Source of the DNA: Lysinibacillus pakistanensis | GTDB lineage: Bacteria; Bacillota; Bacilli; Bacillales_A; Planococcaceae | Direction of reading: 5' to 3' | Assembly: GCF_030123245.1 (NCBI RefSeq) | Contig: NZ_CP126101.1 | Coordinates: 3,966,501 to 4,030,500, forward strand | DNA: 64,000 nucleotides | Shown here: in pieces, positions 46,404-56,012 of the stretch | How the letters are laid out: each line of letters opens with the position of its first letter | Numbering within the stretch: position 1 is the stretch's first letter | Program-made: the position numbers and the translations under genes | The notes under the pieces: generated by a model | Told to the model about the DNA's origin: nothing | Database searches by the model: none | Seen by the model: only the letters and a program-made list of their open reading frames with translations

Positions 46404-48821
46404 TTATTTTACTACGATATTGACAAGCTTACCTGGAATAACAATGACTTTTACTAAGTCTTTGCCTGCCATATACTCTTGTACTTTGCTGTCAGTAAGT
46501 GCTACTTTTTCGATTTCTTCCTTAGAAGCATCTTTTGCTACGATAATTTTTGCTCGTACTTTACCTGCAACTTGCACAGCGATTTCCACTTCATCATCCA
46601 CAAGCTTAGATTCATCATATACTGGCCACTGCTCATAAGAAAGTGTTGCATTATGTCCTAGTAGTTGCCATAATTCCTCAGCAATATGTGGAACGATTGG
46701 TGCTAGCATTTTTACGAAGCCATCCGCGTAAGCTGCTGGAATGACATCTGCCTTGTAGCAATCATTGATGAAGACCATCATTTGTGAAATAGCTGTATTA
46801 AAGCGGATGCCTTCATAATCCTCTGTCACCTTTTTCACTGTTTGGTGATAGGATTTCTCGAGTGTTTTATCATCTGAAACTTGAATTTTTGAAGAAATTG
46901 CACCATCTTCTTCATTGACAAATAAACGCCAAATACGATCTAAGAAGCGACGTGCTCCGTCTAGGCCATTTGTAGACCATGCCACAGACGCCTCAAGTGG
47001 TCCCATAAACATTTCATAAAGACGTAATGTATCCGCACCATGTGAAGAAATGATTTCATCTGGATTAACTACATTGCCTTTTGATTTAGACATTTTCTCA
47101 TTACCTTCGCCAAGAATCATGCCTTGGTTAAATAATTTTTGGAATGGCTCTTTCGTGTGAACAGCGCCTAAATCATATAACACTTTATGCCAGAAGCGTG
47201 CGTAAAGTAAATGTAATACAGCGTGCTCTGCGCCACCAATATAAATATCAACTGGTAACCAACGTTTTAGCAATTCTGGATCAGCTATTGCTTCTGAATT
47301 TGTTGGATCGATATAGCGTAAGAAGTACCAGCTTGAGCCTGCCCATTGTGGCATTGTATTTGTTTCACGACGTCCTTTTTTACCTGTCTCAGGATCAACA
47401 ACATTTACCCACTCTGCAATATTTGCTAATGGAGATTCACCTGTACCAGAAGGACGGATATTATCTGTTTTTGGAAGCATTAATGGTAATTCAGATTCAG
47501 GTACTGGTGTAATTGAACCATCTTCCCAATGAATCATTGGGATTGGCTCACCCCAGTAACGCTGACGCGAGAATAACCAGTCACGAAGACGATAAGAAAT
47601 TTTCTTCTCCCCTACGCCCTTTTCCTCTAGCCATTCAATGGCCTTCGCAATGCCATCTGCTTTATTTAAGCCATTAAGGAAATCGGAATTAATATGCTGA
47701 CCATCACCTGTAAATGCTTCTTTACTGATGTCTCCACCTTCAAGGACAGGAATAATCTCTAAATTAAACTCTGTAGCAAACTCATAATCGCGTTCATCAT
47801 GTGCTGGAACTGCCATGATAGCACCAGTACCATAAGAAACTAGTACATAGTCTGCAATCCAAATTGGCACCTTTTTACCGTTAATCGGATTCACTGCATA
47901 GGCACCTGTAAATACGCCTGTTTTTTCTTTTGCTAAATCCGTACGCTCTAAGTCAGATTTCATTTTTACCTTTTCTAAGTAAGCATCAACAGCTTGTCGT
48001 TGATCAGCCGTTGTAATTTGCTCCACTAATTTATGCTCAGGTGCAAGCACGCAGTATGTAGCACCAAATAAAGTATCAGGACGCGTTGTAAATACTGTAA
48101 AGCTTTCATCAGTGCCATCAATGCCAAATGTGACTTCAGCACCTTCGGAACGACCAATCCAGTTACGCTGCATATCTTTAATAGACTCTGGCCAATCTAC
48201 TTCCTCTAGATCATCGATTAAACGGTCCGCATAAGCTGTAATTTTCAGCATCCATTGCTTCATTGGTCGACGCTCTACAGGGTGACCACCGCGTTCTGAT
48301 TTCCCATCAATAACTTCCTCATTTGCCAATACTGTTCCTAATGCAGGGCACCAGTTTACAGCCACTTCATCTACATAGGCTAAGCCTTTTTTATATAGCT
48401 GAATAAAGATCCATTGTGTCCATTTATAATATTCTGGGTCTGTTGTGTTTATTTCACGATCCCAATCGTAGCTAAAGCCAAGCTCTTGAATTTGACGTTT
48501 AAATGTCGCAATATTTTTCGCCGTAAATTCAGCAGGGTCATTTCCTGTATCAAGTGCGTATTGTTCTGCTGGTAAACCGAATGCATCCCAGCCCATTGGA
48601 TGTAGCACGTTAAAGCCTTGCATGCGCTTGAAGCGTGACAGGATATCTGTCGCTGTATACCCTTCTGGGTGTCCCACATGAAGACCAGCTCCAGATGGGT
48701 AGGGGAACATATCTAGCGCATAAAATTTTGGTTTTTCTGTTTCATTTACTGTTTTAAACGTTTTATTATCAGCCCAATATTGCTGCCACTTTTTTTCAAT
48801 TTGTTGATGATTAAAACTCAT
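46404..48821 (-). CDS. leuS: leucyl-tRNA synthetase
   Basis: 805 aa, full length. Class I motifs: the HIGH-type [16 protein letters not shown] (about 40-55) and [13 protein letters not shown] (about 575-587). Between them the editing (CP1) domain carries [14 protein letters not shown] and [11 protein letters not shown]. It loads leucine on tRNA-Leu. The gene is preceded by a T-box leader with a CTC specifier, so charging of leucyl-tRNA controls it. Confidence 0.98.
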   Translation of the reverse strand: MSFNHQQIEKKWQQYWADNKTFKTVNETEKPKFYALDMFPYPSGAGLHVGHPEGYTATDILSRFKRMQGFNVLHPMGWDAFGLPAEQYALDTGNDPAEFTAKNIATFKRQIQELGFSYDWDREINTTDPEYYKWTQWIFIQLYKKGLAYVDEVAVNWCPALGTVLANEEVIDGKSERGGHPVERRPMKQWMLKITAYADRLIDDLEEVDWPESIKDMQRNWIGRSEGAEVTFGIDGTDESFTVFTTRPDTLFGATYCVLAPEHKLVEQITTADQRQAVDAYLEKVKMKSDLERTDLAKEKTGVFTGAYAVNPINGKKVPIWIADYVLVSYGTGAIMAVPAHDERDYEFATEFNLEIIPVLEGGDISKEAFTGDGQHINSDFLNGLNKADGIAKAIEWLEEKGVGEKKISYRLRDWLFSRQRYWGEPIPMIHWEDGSITPVPESELPLMLPKTDNIRPSGTGESPLANIAEWVNVVDPETGKKGRRETNTMPQWAGSSWYFLRYIDPTNSEAIADPELLKRWLPVDIYIGGAEHAVLHLLYARFWHKVLYDLGAVHTKEPFQKLFNQGMILGEGNEKMSKSKGNVVNPDEIISSHGADTLRLYEMFMGPLEASVAWSTNGLDGARRFLDRIWRLFVNEEDGAISSKIQVSDDKTLEKSYHQTVKKVTEDYEGIRFNTAISQMMVFINDCYKADVIPAAYADGFVKMLAPIVPHIAEELWQLLGHNATLSYEQWPVYDESKLVDDEVEIAVQVAGKVRAKIIVAKDASKEEIEKVALTDSKVQEYMAGKDLVKVIVIPGKLVNIVVK

Positions 48822-48884
48822 TTTTTTCCTCCTTTAATTGTGCCATGCTTTTCACCTTAAGAATTGACAAAATATTTAAAAAAT

Positions 48885-49130
48885 AAAAAAACTCGCCCCT
48901 TTCTTCATTAAGAAAGGGACGAGAGAATTCGTATCTCCCGCGGTACCACCCAAATTAGTGATCACACTCGGCTCTAGCTTCCTTAACGCGGAAGGAACGG
49001 CACGCGTTGCTTCACGCGGGCAGACTCAGAAGGTGAGTTCGATTTGCTTTCCTACTAGCTTCCACCAGCCGCTAGCTCTCTAAAAAGAATTACAAATTTA
49101 CTATTCCTCATCACTGTCTTTACATGTATT
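48885..49130 (-). promoter_or_regulatory. T-box riboswitch (leucine) with terminator
   Basis: Minus strand: the conserved AGAGAGC and GGTGGAAGCTAG of Stem I, specifier CTC (Leu) in GAACTCACC (49035-49037), the antiterminator element GGTGGTACCGCGGGAGA (48934-48950), then the terminator stem TCGTCCCTTTCTT...AAGAAAGGGGCGA and a T run (48885-48923). Uncharged tRNA-Leu binding would allow leuS transcription. Confidence 0.96.
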
Positions 49131-49136
49131 GCATTT

Positions 49137-49165
49137 ATTCTAATGGAAAGTGTTGAAAAGCACAA
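49137..49165 (-). promoter_or_regulatory. promoter of the leuS T-box leader
   Basis: TTGTGC, 17-nt spacer, TAGAAT on the minus strand, 7-10 nt before the leader start. Confidence 0.6.
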
Positions 49166-49187
49166 GCCTTTGTTCATATACTAACCA

Positions 49188-50927
49188 TTACTGTACAATT
49201 AAATCCCTTTTTTCCTTAGATTGTGATAATTCCTGACATTCACGGAAGGCAAAATGTTTACAGCCTATACACTTATTTGTATCTAAATAGCGAAAAGCCT
49301 CATTAATTGCTTCTCCTGTATGTGGATAAAAATGAGCCTCACCTATTTCATCATATAGACCATTATGCTGAAGCGCGGCTTTCATTTCATCCTGTAGTCC
49401 TGTTATTAAAATGGTACCACCTTGCGTTTTGAAATTCCGAATAATACTACCAAAATATGTCTCACCTGTTGAGTCCATAAAGGGCACTTTCCCCATTCGT
49501 AATATTAAAACTTTAGATTGATGAGTGGGAGCGGCAATGGCCTGCTCAAAAGTAGTCGCAGCACCAAAAAAAAGCGGCCCCTCAATTGTATAGATACTAA
49601 TTTGTGGACAATCATGCTGCTGATGAACAACGTGTGATTGTACTTTTTCATGCTTTAATGCGTGATCTGGTAATACTTTTGTGACGACAAGCTTCTCACT
49701 CATACGCTTTGTAAATAGCACAACAGCTAACACCAGCCCAACCTCCACAGCTAGTGTTAAACTTGTAAAAACAGTCAGTAGGAAGGTAATAATTAAAACT
49801 AGTGAATCTCCTGATTTCAACTTCACAATATGTGCAAAATGCTTTTGTTCACTCATATTCCAGGCAACAACCATTAAGACAGGCGCCATACTTGCTAAAG
49901 GAATATGAGAGGCATACGGTGCTAATAGCAATAAAGTAATTAAGACAAATACACCGTGAATAATACCTGACATCGGCGAAACCGCACCTGTTTTAATATT
50001 TGTCGCTGTACGGGCAATAGCACCAGTTGCCGGAATTCCTCCAAACAATGGTGTAACAATATTCGCAATACCTTGGCCAACAAGCTCTCGATTGCTATGG
50101 TGTTTACTATTTGTCATACCATCCGCGACAACCGCAGATAAAAGTGATTCAATACCACCAAGCATTGCAATAACAAAGGCTGGTCCTATAAGTAGCTGAA
50201 TTCTTTCTAATGTGATATCCGGTATTGCAAAGGCAGGTAAAGTGCTTGGAATTTGACCATAGGCAGTTGCTATTGTAGCAACTTGTCCTGAAAAAAAGAA
50301 CGTTGCAATAAGTGTGGAAACAACAATACCTACTAACGCTCCTGGTACTTTCGGTAAAACTTTCGGTGTCAATAAAATAAAAACGAGACAAATAATTGCT
50401 GTGACAATACTATAAAAATTCGTCGTGCCAATATGCATCACAATTTCTTTTAAATTGGCAATAAAATACTCGTGCCTTGTCATATTTGTCAGCCCTAAGA
50501 AATTGGCAATCTGCCCCGTAAAAATAATCACGGCAATTCCAGCAGTAAAACCTACTGTTACAGGACGTGGGATAAACTTAATTAAGGAGCCTAGCTTAAA
50601 AATACCCATTAAGCACAGCATAATCCCTGCCATCAAACCAGCAATTAATAAATTTTCGTAGCCATATGTTAGAACGATTCCTAGAAGAATTGGCACAAAT
50701 GCACCTGTTGGACCACCAATTTGATATTTCGAACCACCAAAGATTGAAATAAGTATACCGGCAATACAAGCTGTATATATTCCATACTCTGGCTTGACAC
50801 CCGAAGCAATCGCAAAAGACATTGCTAGCGGGATTGCTACGATTCCAACAATAATCCCCGAGAGTAAGTCCTTCTTAAAATGATGAACTGAATATCCTTC
50901 AAATCTCCCTATTATCAGTGACTTCAT
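49188..50927 (-). CDS. SulP-family anion transporter with STAS domain
   Basis: 579 aa from the ATG with AAGGGAAG 8 nt upstream. The membrane domain (about 10-410) starts KKDLLSGIIVGIVAIPLAMS and has GGPTGAFVPILLGIV and MAPVLMVVAWNMSE; a STAS domain follows (about 440-545; LRMGKVPFMDSTGETYFGSI). It may carry sulfate, bicarbonate or another anion. The last 30 residues contain CIGCKHFAFREC (C-x2-C-x7-C), an addition not usual for SulP. It follows an ArsR regulator by 54 bp and is cotranscribed with it. Confidence 0.88.
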   Translation of the reverse strand: MKSLIIGRFEGYSVHHFKKDLLSGIIVGIVAIPLAMSFAIASGVKPEYGIYTACIAGILISIFGGSKYQIGGPTGAFVPILLGIVLTYGYENLLIAGLMAGIMLCLMGIFKLGSLIKFIPRPVTVGFTAGIAVIIFTGQIANFLGLTNMTRHEYFIANLKEIVMHIGTTNFYSIVTAIICLVFILLTPKVLPKVPGALVGIVVSTLIATFFFSGQVATIATAYGQIPSTLPAFAIPDITLERIQLLIGPAFVIAMLGGIESLLSAVVADGMTNSKHHSNRELVGQGIANIVTPLFGGIPATGAIARTATNIKTGAVSPMSGIIHGVFVLITLLLLAPYASHIPLASMAPVLMVVAWNMSEQKHFAHIVKLKSGDSLVLIITFLLTVFTSLTLAVEVGLVLAVVLFTKRMSEKLVVTKVLPDHALKHEKVQSHVVHQQHDCPQISIYTIEGPLFFGAATTFEQAIAAPTHQSKVLILRMGKVPFMDSTGETYFGSIIRNFKTQGGTILITGLQDEMKAALQHNGLYDEIGEAHFYPHTGEAINEAFRYLDTNKCIGCKHFAFRECQELSQSKEKRDLIVQ

Positions 50928-50981
50928 ACATAAATCTTCCCTTCGAAATAATAAGCAAAGCAAATTTTTCAAAAAATATGA

Positions 50982-51329
50982 TTATATATTTTCTTCGTCA
51001 CTTCCATTGATGGTCATTTCTTCTAATCTTGTAATCGTATTAATTAAGTGATTGTTAAAAATCTCCTTGGCTACTCCAAGCAACTCACCAATCATCGGAT
51101 CACTTAAGGAGTAGTAAACTTTTTTTCCCTCTTTTATCCCATAAACGATATTTTTTGCTCGTAAAACACTTAACTGCTGAGAAACAGCCGAGCCCTCTTT
51201 TTCTAAACAGCTTTGTATCTCATTGACACTTTTTTTACCATCTACTAATAATTCTAGTATTCTTATTCGTAATGGATGAGCTAAGGCTTTAAAAAAATCT
51301 GCCTTAAACTGCTGTAATCCCTCTTCCAC
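50982..51329 (-). CDS. ArsR-family transcriptional regulator
   Basis: 115 aa from the GTG with GGAGG 7 nt upstream; an ATG two codons earlier touches that site. Winged helix: FFKALAHPLRIRILELLVDG, then SVNEIQSCLEKEGSAVSQQLSVLRAKNIVY and KEGKKVYYSLSD. The metal CxC of ArsR is absent (ELLVDG in its place) and there is one cysteine in all (EIQSC), so it is not a classical arsenic sensor; its ligand is unknown. A palindromic operator and promoter upstream show autoregulation of this ArsR-SulP unit. Confidence 0.88.
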   Translation of the reverse strand: MEEGLQQFKADFFKALAHPLRIRILELLVDGKKSVNEIQSCLEKEGSAVSQQLSVLRAKNIVYGIKEGKKVYYSLSDPMIGELLGVAKEIFNNHLINTITRLEEMTINGSDEENI

Positions 51330-51358
51330 TTTCATCCCTCCAAGGAATTTCACTTCAA

Positions 51359-51380
51359 CATATTCAAATATTTGAATATG
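51359..51380. promoter_or_regulatory. 22-bp perfect palindrome, ArsR operator
   Basis: Two 11-nt arms CATATTCAAAT in inverted orientation, starting 5 nt after the -10 of the arsR promoter, so it overlaps the transcription start. This is the ATTCAAA-type dyad of ArsR/SmtB repressors. Confidence 0.85.
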
Positions 51381-51384
51381 TATG

Positions 51385-51413
51385 ATTGTACGCCTGTTTT
51401 TACTTTTAATCAA
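51385..51413 (-). promoter_or_regulatory. promoter of arsR-sulP unit
   Basis: Minus strand TTGATT, 17-nt spacer, TACAAT, just upstream of the operator. Confidence 0.7.
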
Positions 51414-51423
51414 TATCCAATCC

Positions 51424-51467
51424 AAAAAAAGAGTGAAAACTATACTTTTTGCATAGTTTTCACTCGT
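51424..51467 (-). terminator. terminator after the MFS gene
   Basis: GAGTGAAAACTAT and its complement, loop GCAAAAAGT, seven Ts on the minus strand. Confidence 0.9.
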
Positions 51468-51495
51468 TTACATACTTTTTTTGTTAAATCAACCA

Positions 51496-52674
51496 TCATT
51501 CGGCGGATGTTTGATGTTTTCGTAAAGGATAATCATAAATTAAACATGGCACAATGGCAAACAATACAATGATTACTAGTATTAAAACAAGTACGATCAT
51601 CCCAAACTGATCAACCATAATACCACCAAACAGGGGTCCAATCATCCTACCAGTTGTTGCCGCACTGTTGATAATTCCTTGGTAGAAGCCCTGTCGTCCC
51701 TTGGGCGCAAGCTGATTTGCAATCGTTGGCAAAGCAGGTGTATAAAACATTTCGCCGAAAGTTAAGACAACCATAGCAGCCGCAAACATTGTAAAATCAC
51801 TCGCAAAGGCAATAATTCCAAATGATAGTGCAATCAACGTAACGCCAAATACTAATTGACGTTTTAATGTATGCTCCCATCGCTTGACAAGTGGCGCAAT
51901 AAGTGGTTGCCCAATAACAATGAGAAGACCGTTAATTGTCCACAGAAGGCTATATTGTTTCAAGCCTAATCCTAAATCCTGTGTATACGAAGAAATAGTC
52001 GCGCTCCATTGCGAATAAGCCAACCAGCATAGCACAGAGGATGCACTAATAATTAATAATGCATAAAATGGTGCTTTATTAATGATTTTCTTACTCTCAC
52101 CTACCACATTTTTCGGTGCAATACTGCCTACCTCTAATCGCTTAAAAGTAAATAACGCTATAAAAAAGAATAAAATATACATGACTAGATTTACCTTGAA
52201 TACGTAGTCAAATTGATAATCAGCCACGATTCCTGCAAGTGCTGGTCCAATAGCAACCCCTACATTTTGAGCAAGATAAATTGCATTAAAGGCCTTTCTT
52301 CCGCCCTCAGGCCATGCCGTTCCAGCTAAAGCAAACATCCCAGGAAATACGATACCACCACTAAAGCCAAGAATCGTTAAGAACCATACATAATGCGGCC
52401 AGCCATGCCAAATCGTTAACCCTATTAATGAGGCAATCGTTAAAAGAATGCCGAGCATAATTGACTTATAGCCACCTATTCTATCAAATAAATAACCACC
52501 TAATAGATTACCTAATACCCCAGCAGCAGAATTCAACATTAATACAAAGCCAGCCATCGCCAGTGACTTCCCTAAATAATCATGCATATAAATGGCGTTC
52601 AAAGGCCATAAAAATGAATTGCCCGTTGTGTTCACAAGCATTCCAATAATTAAAAACCAAACACTTTTTGGCAT
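51496..52674 (-). CDS. MFS multidrug-type transporter
   Basis: 392 aa with twelve hydrophobic segments, MFS motif GGYLFDRIGGYKSIMLG and GRMIGPLFGGIM near the end. It is DHA1-like drug export by sequence type; no substrate can be stated. A strong terminator separates it from the arsR unit, which is on the same strand. Its upstream region is tandem array B. Confidence 0.85.
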   Translation of the reverse strand: MPKSVWFLIIGMLVNTTGNSFLWPLNAIYMHDYLGKSLAMAGFVLMLNSAAGVLGNLLGGYLFDRIGGYKSIMLGILLTIASLIGLTIWHGWPHYVWFLTILGFSGGIVFPGMFALAGTAWPEGGRKAFNAIYLAQNVGVAIGPALAGIVADYQFDYVFKVNLVMYILFFFIALFTFKRLEVGSIAPKNVVGESKKIINKAPFYALLIISASSVLCWLAYSQWSATISSYTQDLGLGLKQYSLLWTINGLLIVIGQPLIAPLVKRWEHTLKRQLVFGVTLIALSFGIIAFASDFTMFAAAMVVLTFGEMFYTPALPTIANQLAPKGRQGFYQGIINSAATTGRMIGPLFGGIMVDQFGMIVLVLILVIIVLFAIVPCLIYDYPLRKHQTSAE

Positions 52675-52829
52675 AGAATGACCTCCATTATTTCGCTACT
52701 CTAAATAGTTAGTTTATGCTGAAAAATACAAAAGCACAAGAAAAATAATTTTACCTTTTTTACAGTGGCAACACAACATAAAAAAGTGTATCTGTGATCA
52801 AGCTGATTTCTTTGTTTTCTCTTTATTTT

Positions 52830-53380
52830 GCTCAGGTTGGTCGGCTTTTCGCTCCGCTCTCCTCTTTATCCGCTCGGGGTGGCTGGTTTTTCGCTCCGCT
52901 TTCCTCTTTATCCGCTCGGGGTGGCTGGCTTTTCGCTCTGCTTTACCCTTTATCCGCTCGGGTGGCTGGTTTTTCGCTCCGCTTTCCTCTTTATCCGCTC
53001 AGGTTGGCTGGTTTTTCGCTCCGCTCTCCTCTTTATCCGCTCGGGTGGCTGGTTTTTCGCTCCGCTTTCCTCTTTATCCGCTCGGGGTGGCTGGCTTTTC
53101 GCTCTGCTTTACCCTTTATCCGCTCGGGTGGCTCAATTTTCCGCTCTGCTTTACCCTTCATCCGCTCGGGTGGCTCAACTTTCCGCTCTACTTTACCCTC
53201 CATCCGCTCGGGTGGCTCAATTTTCCGCTCTGCTTTACCTTTCATCCGCTCGGGTGGCTCAATTTTTCGCTCTGCTTAACCCTTCATTCGCTCGGGTGGC
53301 TCAATTTTTCGCTCTGCTCTACCCTTTATCCGCTCAGGTGGCTCAACTTTCGCTCTGCTTAACCCCTCATCCGCTCAGGT
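52830..53380 (+). repeat. tandem array B: thirteen 41-42-bp units
   Basis: Thirteen units and a partial one, each starting GCTCGGGT or GCTCAGGT, ten of 42 bp and three of 41 bp. The 1-bp differences shift the reading frame, so the overlapping open frames on both strands are not a protein. On the minus strand GAGCGG occurs every 21 bp. Early units carry GGCTGGTTTTTCGCTCCGC, later ones GGCTCAATTTTCCGCTCTGC. It fills the gap between the divergent MFS gene and ytqA. Confidence 0.92.
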
Positions 53381-53539
53381 TCCTAAAATTGAAGCAACTT
53401 TGCATTGAATGAATTGGTGTAAATACCCCTATAGGAATACCGAAAATACCTCTGTTTGAAGTTTCGCTTTATTGAATTCTTCCCTCATGACGGAAAGCAC
53501 TAGTACATGATAAAATATAATGTTAGAGGAGTGAAATAA

Positions 53540-54496
53540 ATGACAGAAACAAACTTTCCTTTTCCTTCAGATGGGAAAAGATACTATACATGGAATCGCT
53601 ATTTACGTGAGCAATTTGGTCATAAAGTCTTTAAAGTAGCACTGGACGCAGGCTTCGATTGCCCAAATCGTGATGGTACCGTTGCTTTCGGTGGCTGTAC
53701 ATTTTGCAGTGCAGCAGGCTCTGGTGATTTTGCTGGCAATAAAGTCGATCCTATTGATGTGCAATTCGCTGAAATTCGAGACAAAATGCATCAAAAATGG
53801 AAGGATGGCAAGTACATGGCTTATTTCCAAGCTTATACAAATACACATGCTCCACTTCCCGTATTAAAAGAAAAATTTGAAGCGGCACTGGCGCAGGATG
53901 GGGTTGTAGGTTTATCGATTGCTACTCGTCCAGATTGTCTACCAGATGACGTAGTAGAGTATTTAGCTGAATTAAATGAGCGTACTTATTTATGGATTGA
54001 GCTCGGTCTTCAAACAGTGCATGAAAAAACAGCAAATCTAATAAACCGTGCCCATGATTATGCCACATATGTTGAAGGTGTTGAAAAGCTTAGAAAACAT
54101 GGTATACGTGTATGCTCACACATTATTAATGGCCTTCCTCTTGAAGACTATGACATGATGATGGAAACTGCACGTGAAGTGGCAAAGCTTGATGTACAAG
54201 GCATAAAAATTCACTTGCTACACCTTTTAAAGGGGACCCCTATGGTCAAACAGTACGAAAAGGGCATACTAGAATTTTTAGATCAGGAGGTTTACACAAA
54301 GCTAGTAGCAGATCAACTTGAGATTTTACCTCCGGATATGGTGATTCACCGTATTACAGGGGATGGACCCATTGATTTAATGATTGGGCCTATGTGGAGC
54401 GTTAATAAGTGGGAAGTATTAAATGGCATTGATGCAGAGCTTGAACGCCGTGGAAGCTGGCAAGGGAAATTTTATCAGGCTGAGGTTGTCAAATGA
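53540..54496 (+). CDS. ytqA: radical SAM protein YtqA (TIGR01212/YhcC type)
   Basis: 318 aa. Cluster cysteines C41, C53 and C56 (CPNRDGTVAFGGCTFC), then QAYTNTHAP, IATRPDCLPDD, WIELGLQT and SHIINGLPLEDYDMM of the radical SAM barrel. Target RNA or protein is unknown. AGAGGAGTG precedes the ATG. It overlaps ytqB by 4 nt, as in B. subtilis. Confidence 0.92.
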   Translation: MTETNFPFPSDGKRYYTWNRYLREQFGHKVFKVALDAGFDCPNRDGTVAFGGCTFCSAAGSGDFAGNKVDPIDVQFAEIRDKMHQKWKDGKYMAYFQAYTNTHAPLPVLKEKFEAALAQDGVVGLSIATRPDCLPDDVVEYLAELNERTYLWIELGLQTVHEKTANLINRAHDYATYVEGVEKLRKHGIRVCSHIINGLPLEDYDMMMETAREVAKLDVQGIKIHLLHLLKGTPMVKQYEKGILEFLDQEVYTKLVADQLEILPPDMVIHRITGDGPIDLMIGPMWSVNKWEVLNGIDAELERRGSWQGKFYQAEVVK

Positions 54497-55071
54497 AGCT
54501 ACAACGTGTTTTACAATATGCCCAACAACTGTTAAAGGCTACAGTTGAGGAGGGTGATACAGTGGTTGATGCCACTGCAGGTAACGGTCATGATACATTA
54601 TTTTTAGCACAGCTTGTCGGGGATAGTGGTCAAGTATATGCCTTTGATGTTCAAAAAAGTGCTGTGGATACCACGCTACTTCGCCTGCTTGATCATGGCT
54701 TAGAGCATCGTGGACTTGTCTTACATAGAGGGCATGAGGAAGTTGCTAAATATGTACACAAGCAAGTTGCCGCTGCCATATTTAATTTAGGTTATTTACC
54801 TGGTAGTAATCACGATATCATTACAAAGCCAAATACGACAATAGTTGCCATTCAAGATTTACTAAAGTTACTAAAGATTGGTGGACTAATTGTTTTGGTC
54901 ATCTACCATGGGCATCCTGGTGGCAAGGAGGAACGAGATGCTGTCATAGAGTATGTAAGTCAGCTTCCTCAAAAATATGTACATGTACTAAAATATGAGT
55001 TTTTAAATCAACAAAATGATCCACCTTTTGTGATTGCTCTAGAAAAAATGAAAGATTACCCAATCGAATAA
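54493..55071 (+). CDS. ytqB: SAM-dependent methyltransferase YtqB (rRNA methylase-like)
   Basis: 192 aa. The SAM-binding motif VVDATAGNGHDTLFLA (about 22-37), FDVQKSA and FNLGYLPGSNHDI are as in the YtqB/rRNA-methylase-like family. The physical substrate is not known. Translationally coupled to ytqA. Confidence 0.9.
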   Translation: MKLQRVLQYAQQLLKATVEEGDTVVDATAGNGHDTLFLAQLVGDSGQVYAFDVQKSAVDTTLLRLLDHGLEHRGLVLHRGHEEVAKYVHKQVAAAIFNLGYLPGSNHDIITKPNTTIVAIQDLLKLLKIGGLIVLVIYHGHPGGKEERDAVIEYVSQLPQKYVHVLKYEFLNQQNDPPFVIALEKMKDYPIE

Positions 55072-55076
55072 TTTTT

Positions 55077-55118
55077 AAGGCATGGCTTCGATTCTCCATC
55101 GAATTCATGTCTTTTTTG
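55077..55118 (+). terminator. terminator after ytqB
   Basis: AAGGCATGGCTTCGAT facing ATCGAATTCATGTCTT with TTTTTTG. Confidence 0.75.
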
Positions 55119-55133
55119 CTTATCAAAAGGAAA

Positions 55134-55157
55134 TATCCCCCGATGGCGCGGGGGATA
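55134..55157 (-). terminator. GC-rich hairpin after the dismutase gene
   Basis: TATCCCCC...GGGGGATA, loop GATGGCGC, followed on the minus strand by TTTCCTTTT. One of the most GC-rich stretches here. Confidence 0.6.
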
Positions 55158-55209
55158 GGGAGGAGTTACTTATTTTCATGTCAAATTACCTTCATTAACT
55201 TAGCTTAAG

Positions 55210-55842
55210 TTAACTTTTTAAAGATTGTTGTTTCATTGCTTCTACATAGCGTTGATTAACTTTATCCCAATCGACAGTATTCCACCAATTTTTAACAAAA
55301 TCAGGGCGACGATTTTGATAGTTCAAATAATATGCATGTTCCCACACATCGATTACGAGTAAAGGAATTTTTCCTTCAATTAAAGGTGTATCTTGGTTAG
55401 CTGTACTCATAATGCTGAGTTGATTATCCTCCAGCACAAGCCACCCATATCCACTTCCAAAGCGAGTAATTGCTGCTTTAGAAAGCTGATCCTGAAAATT
55501 ATCAAACGTTTTAAAATAATATTCAATTGCCTGTCCAATATCAGCATTAGCCTCACCACCGCCATTGGGACTCATCGTTTCCCAAAATAAACTGTGACAA
55601 TAGTGTCCTCCACCATTATTTTGTATGGCTGTTTGAATGTCAACTGGAAGCAAATCAAGATTACTTAATAAATCTTCCAATGATTTATTTTGTAGGTCCT
55701 TATAGCTTTCTAAGGCCATGTTTAAATTATTTACATATGTTGCATGATGCTTTGAATGATGAATCTCTAATGTTCTAGCGTCAATATAGGGCTCTAATTG
55801 ATCGTAGTCATATGATAGTTGCGGTAAATGGAACACAGTCAT
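55210..55842 (-). CDS. Fe/Mn superoxide dismutase
   Basis: 210 aa from the ATG with GGAAGGTGG upstream; the reading from 55926 lacks one. Metal ligands are in LEIHHSKHHATY, NGGGHYCHSLFWE and the last two in VIDVWEHAYYLNYQN. GSGYGWLV is conserved. It converts superoxide to peroxide and oxygen in the cytosol. Sequence is not the typical Bacillus SodA (PALPYDYDALEP start is LPQLSYDYDQLEP here), so it is likely a second paralogue. Own terminator. Confidence 0.92.
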   Translation of the reverse strand: MTVFHLPQLSYDYDQLEPYIDARTLEIHHSKHHATYVNNLNMALESYKDLQNKSLEDLLSNLDLLPVDIQTAIQNNGGGHYCHSLFWETMSPNGGGEANADIGQAIEYYFKTFDNFQDQLSKAAITRFGSGYGWLVLEDNQLSIMSTANQDTPLIEGKIPLLVIDVWEHAYYLNYQNRRPDFVKNWWNTVDWDKVNQRYVEAMKQQSLKS

Positions 55843-55954
55843 TTTTTCACCACCTTCCAAAAAGTTTCTTAAAGGAAAAATAATTTCCTTAATACAAAAT
55901 ATATATTCTTTTTCCATTGTCGTCAATAGGAATTTTAATTTCTTTTTGCAAAAA

Positions 55955-56002
55955 CAAAAAAAGCTATCAAATAGAAATAAAACATTCTATTTAATAGCTT
56001 TC
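55955..56002 (-). terminator. terminator after the AGCS symporter
   Basis: AAAGCTATTAAATAGAA paired with TTCTATTTGATAGCTTT and seven Ts on the minus strand. Confidence 0.9.
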
Positions 56003-56012
56003 CCTATATTAC

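Noticed and set aside
47144..47512. 122-aa plus-strand frame inside leuS
   Set aside because: Antisense to a conserved full-length tRNA synthetase with no ribosome site; the same holds for other long antisense frames, for example in sftA, metK and pckA.
52794..53412. Open frames of up to 194 aa on the plus strand and 70 aa on the minus strand through array B
   Set aside because: They only mirror the 42-bp repeat, have no ribosome site, and units of 41 bp shift the frame, so no single frame is kept.
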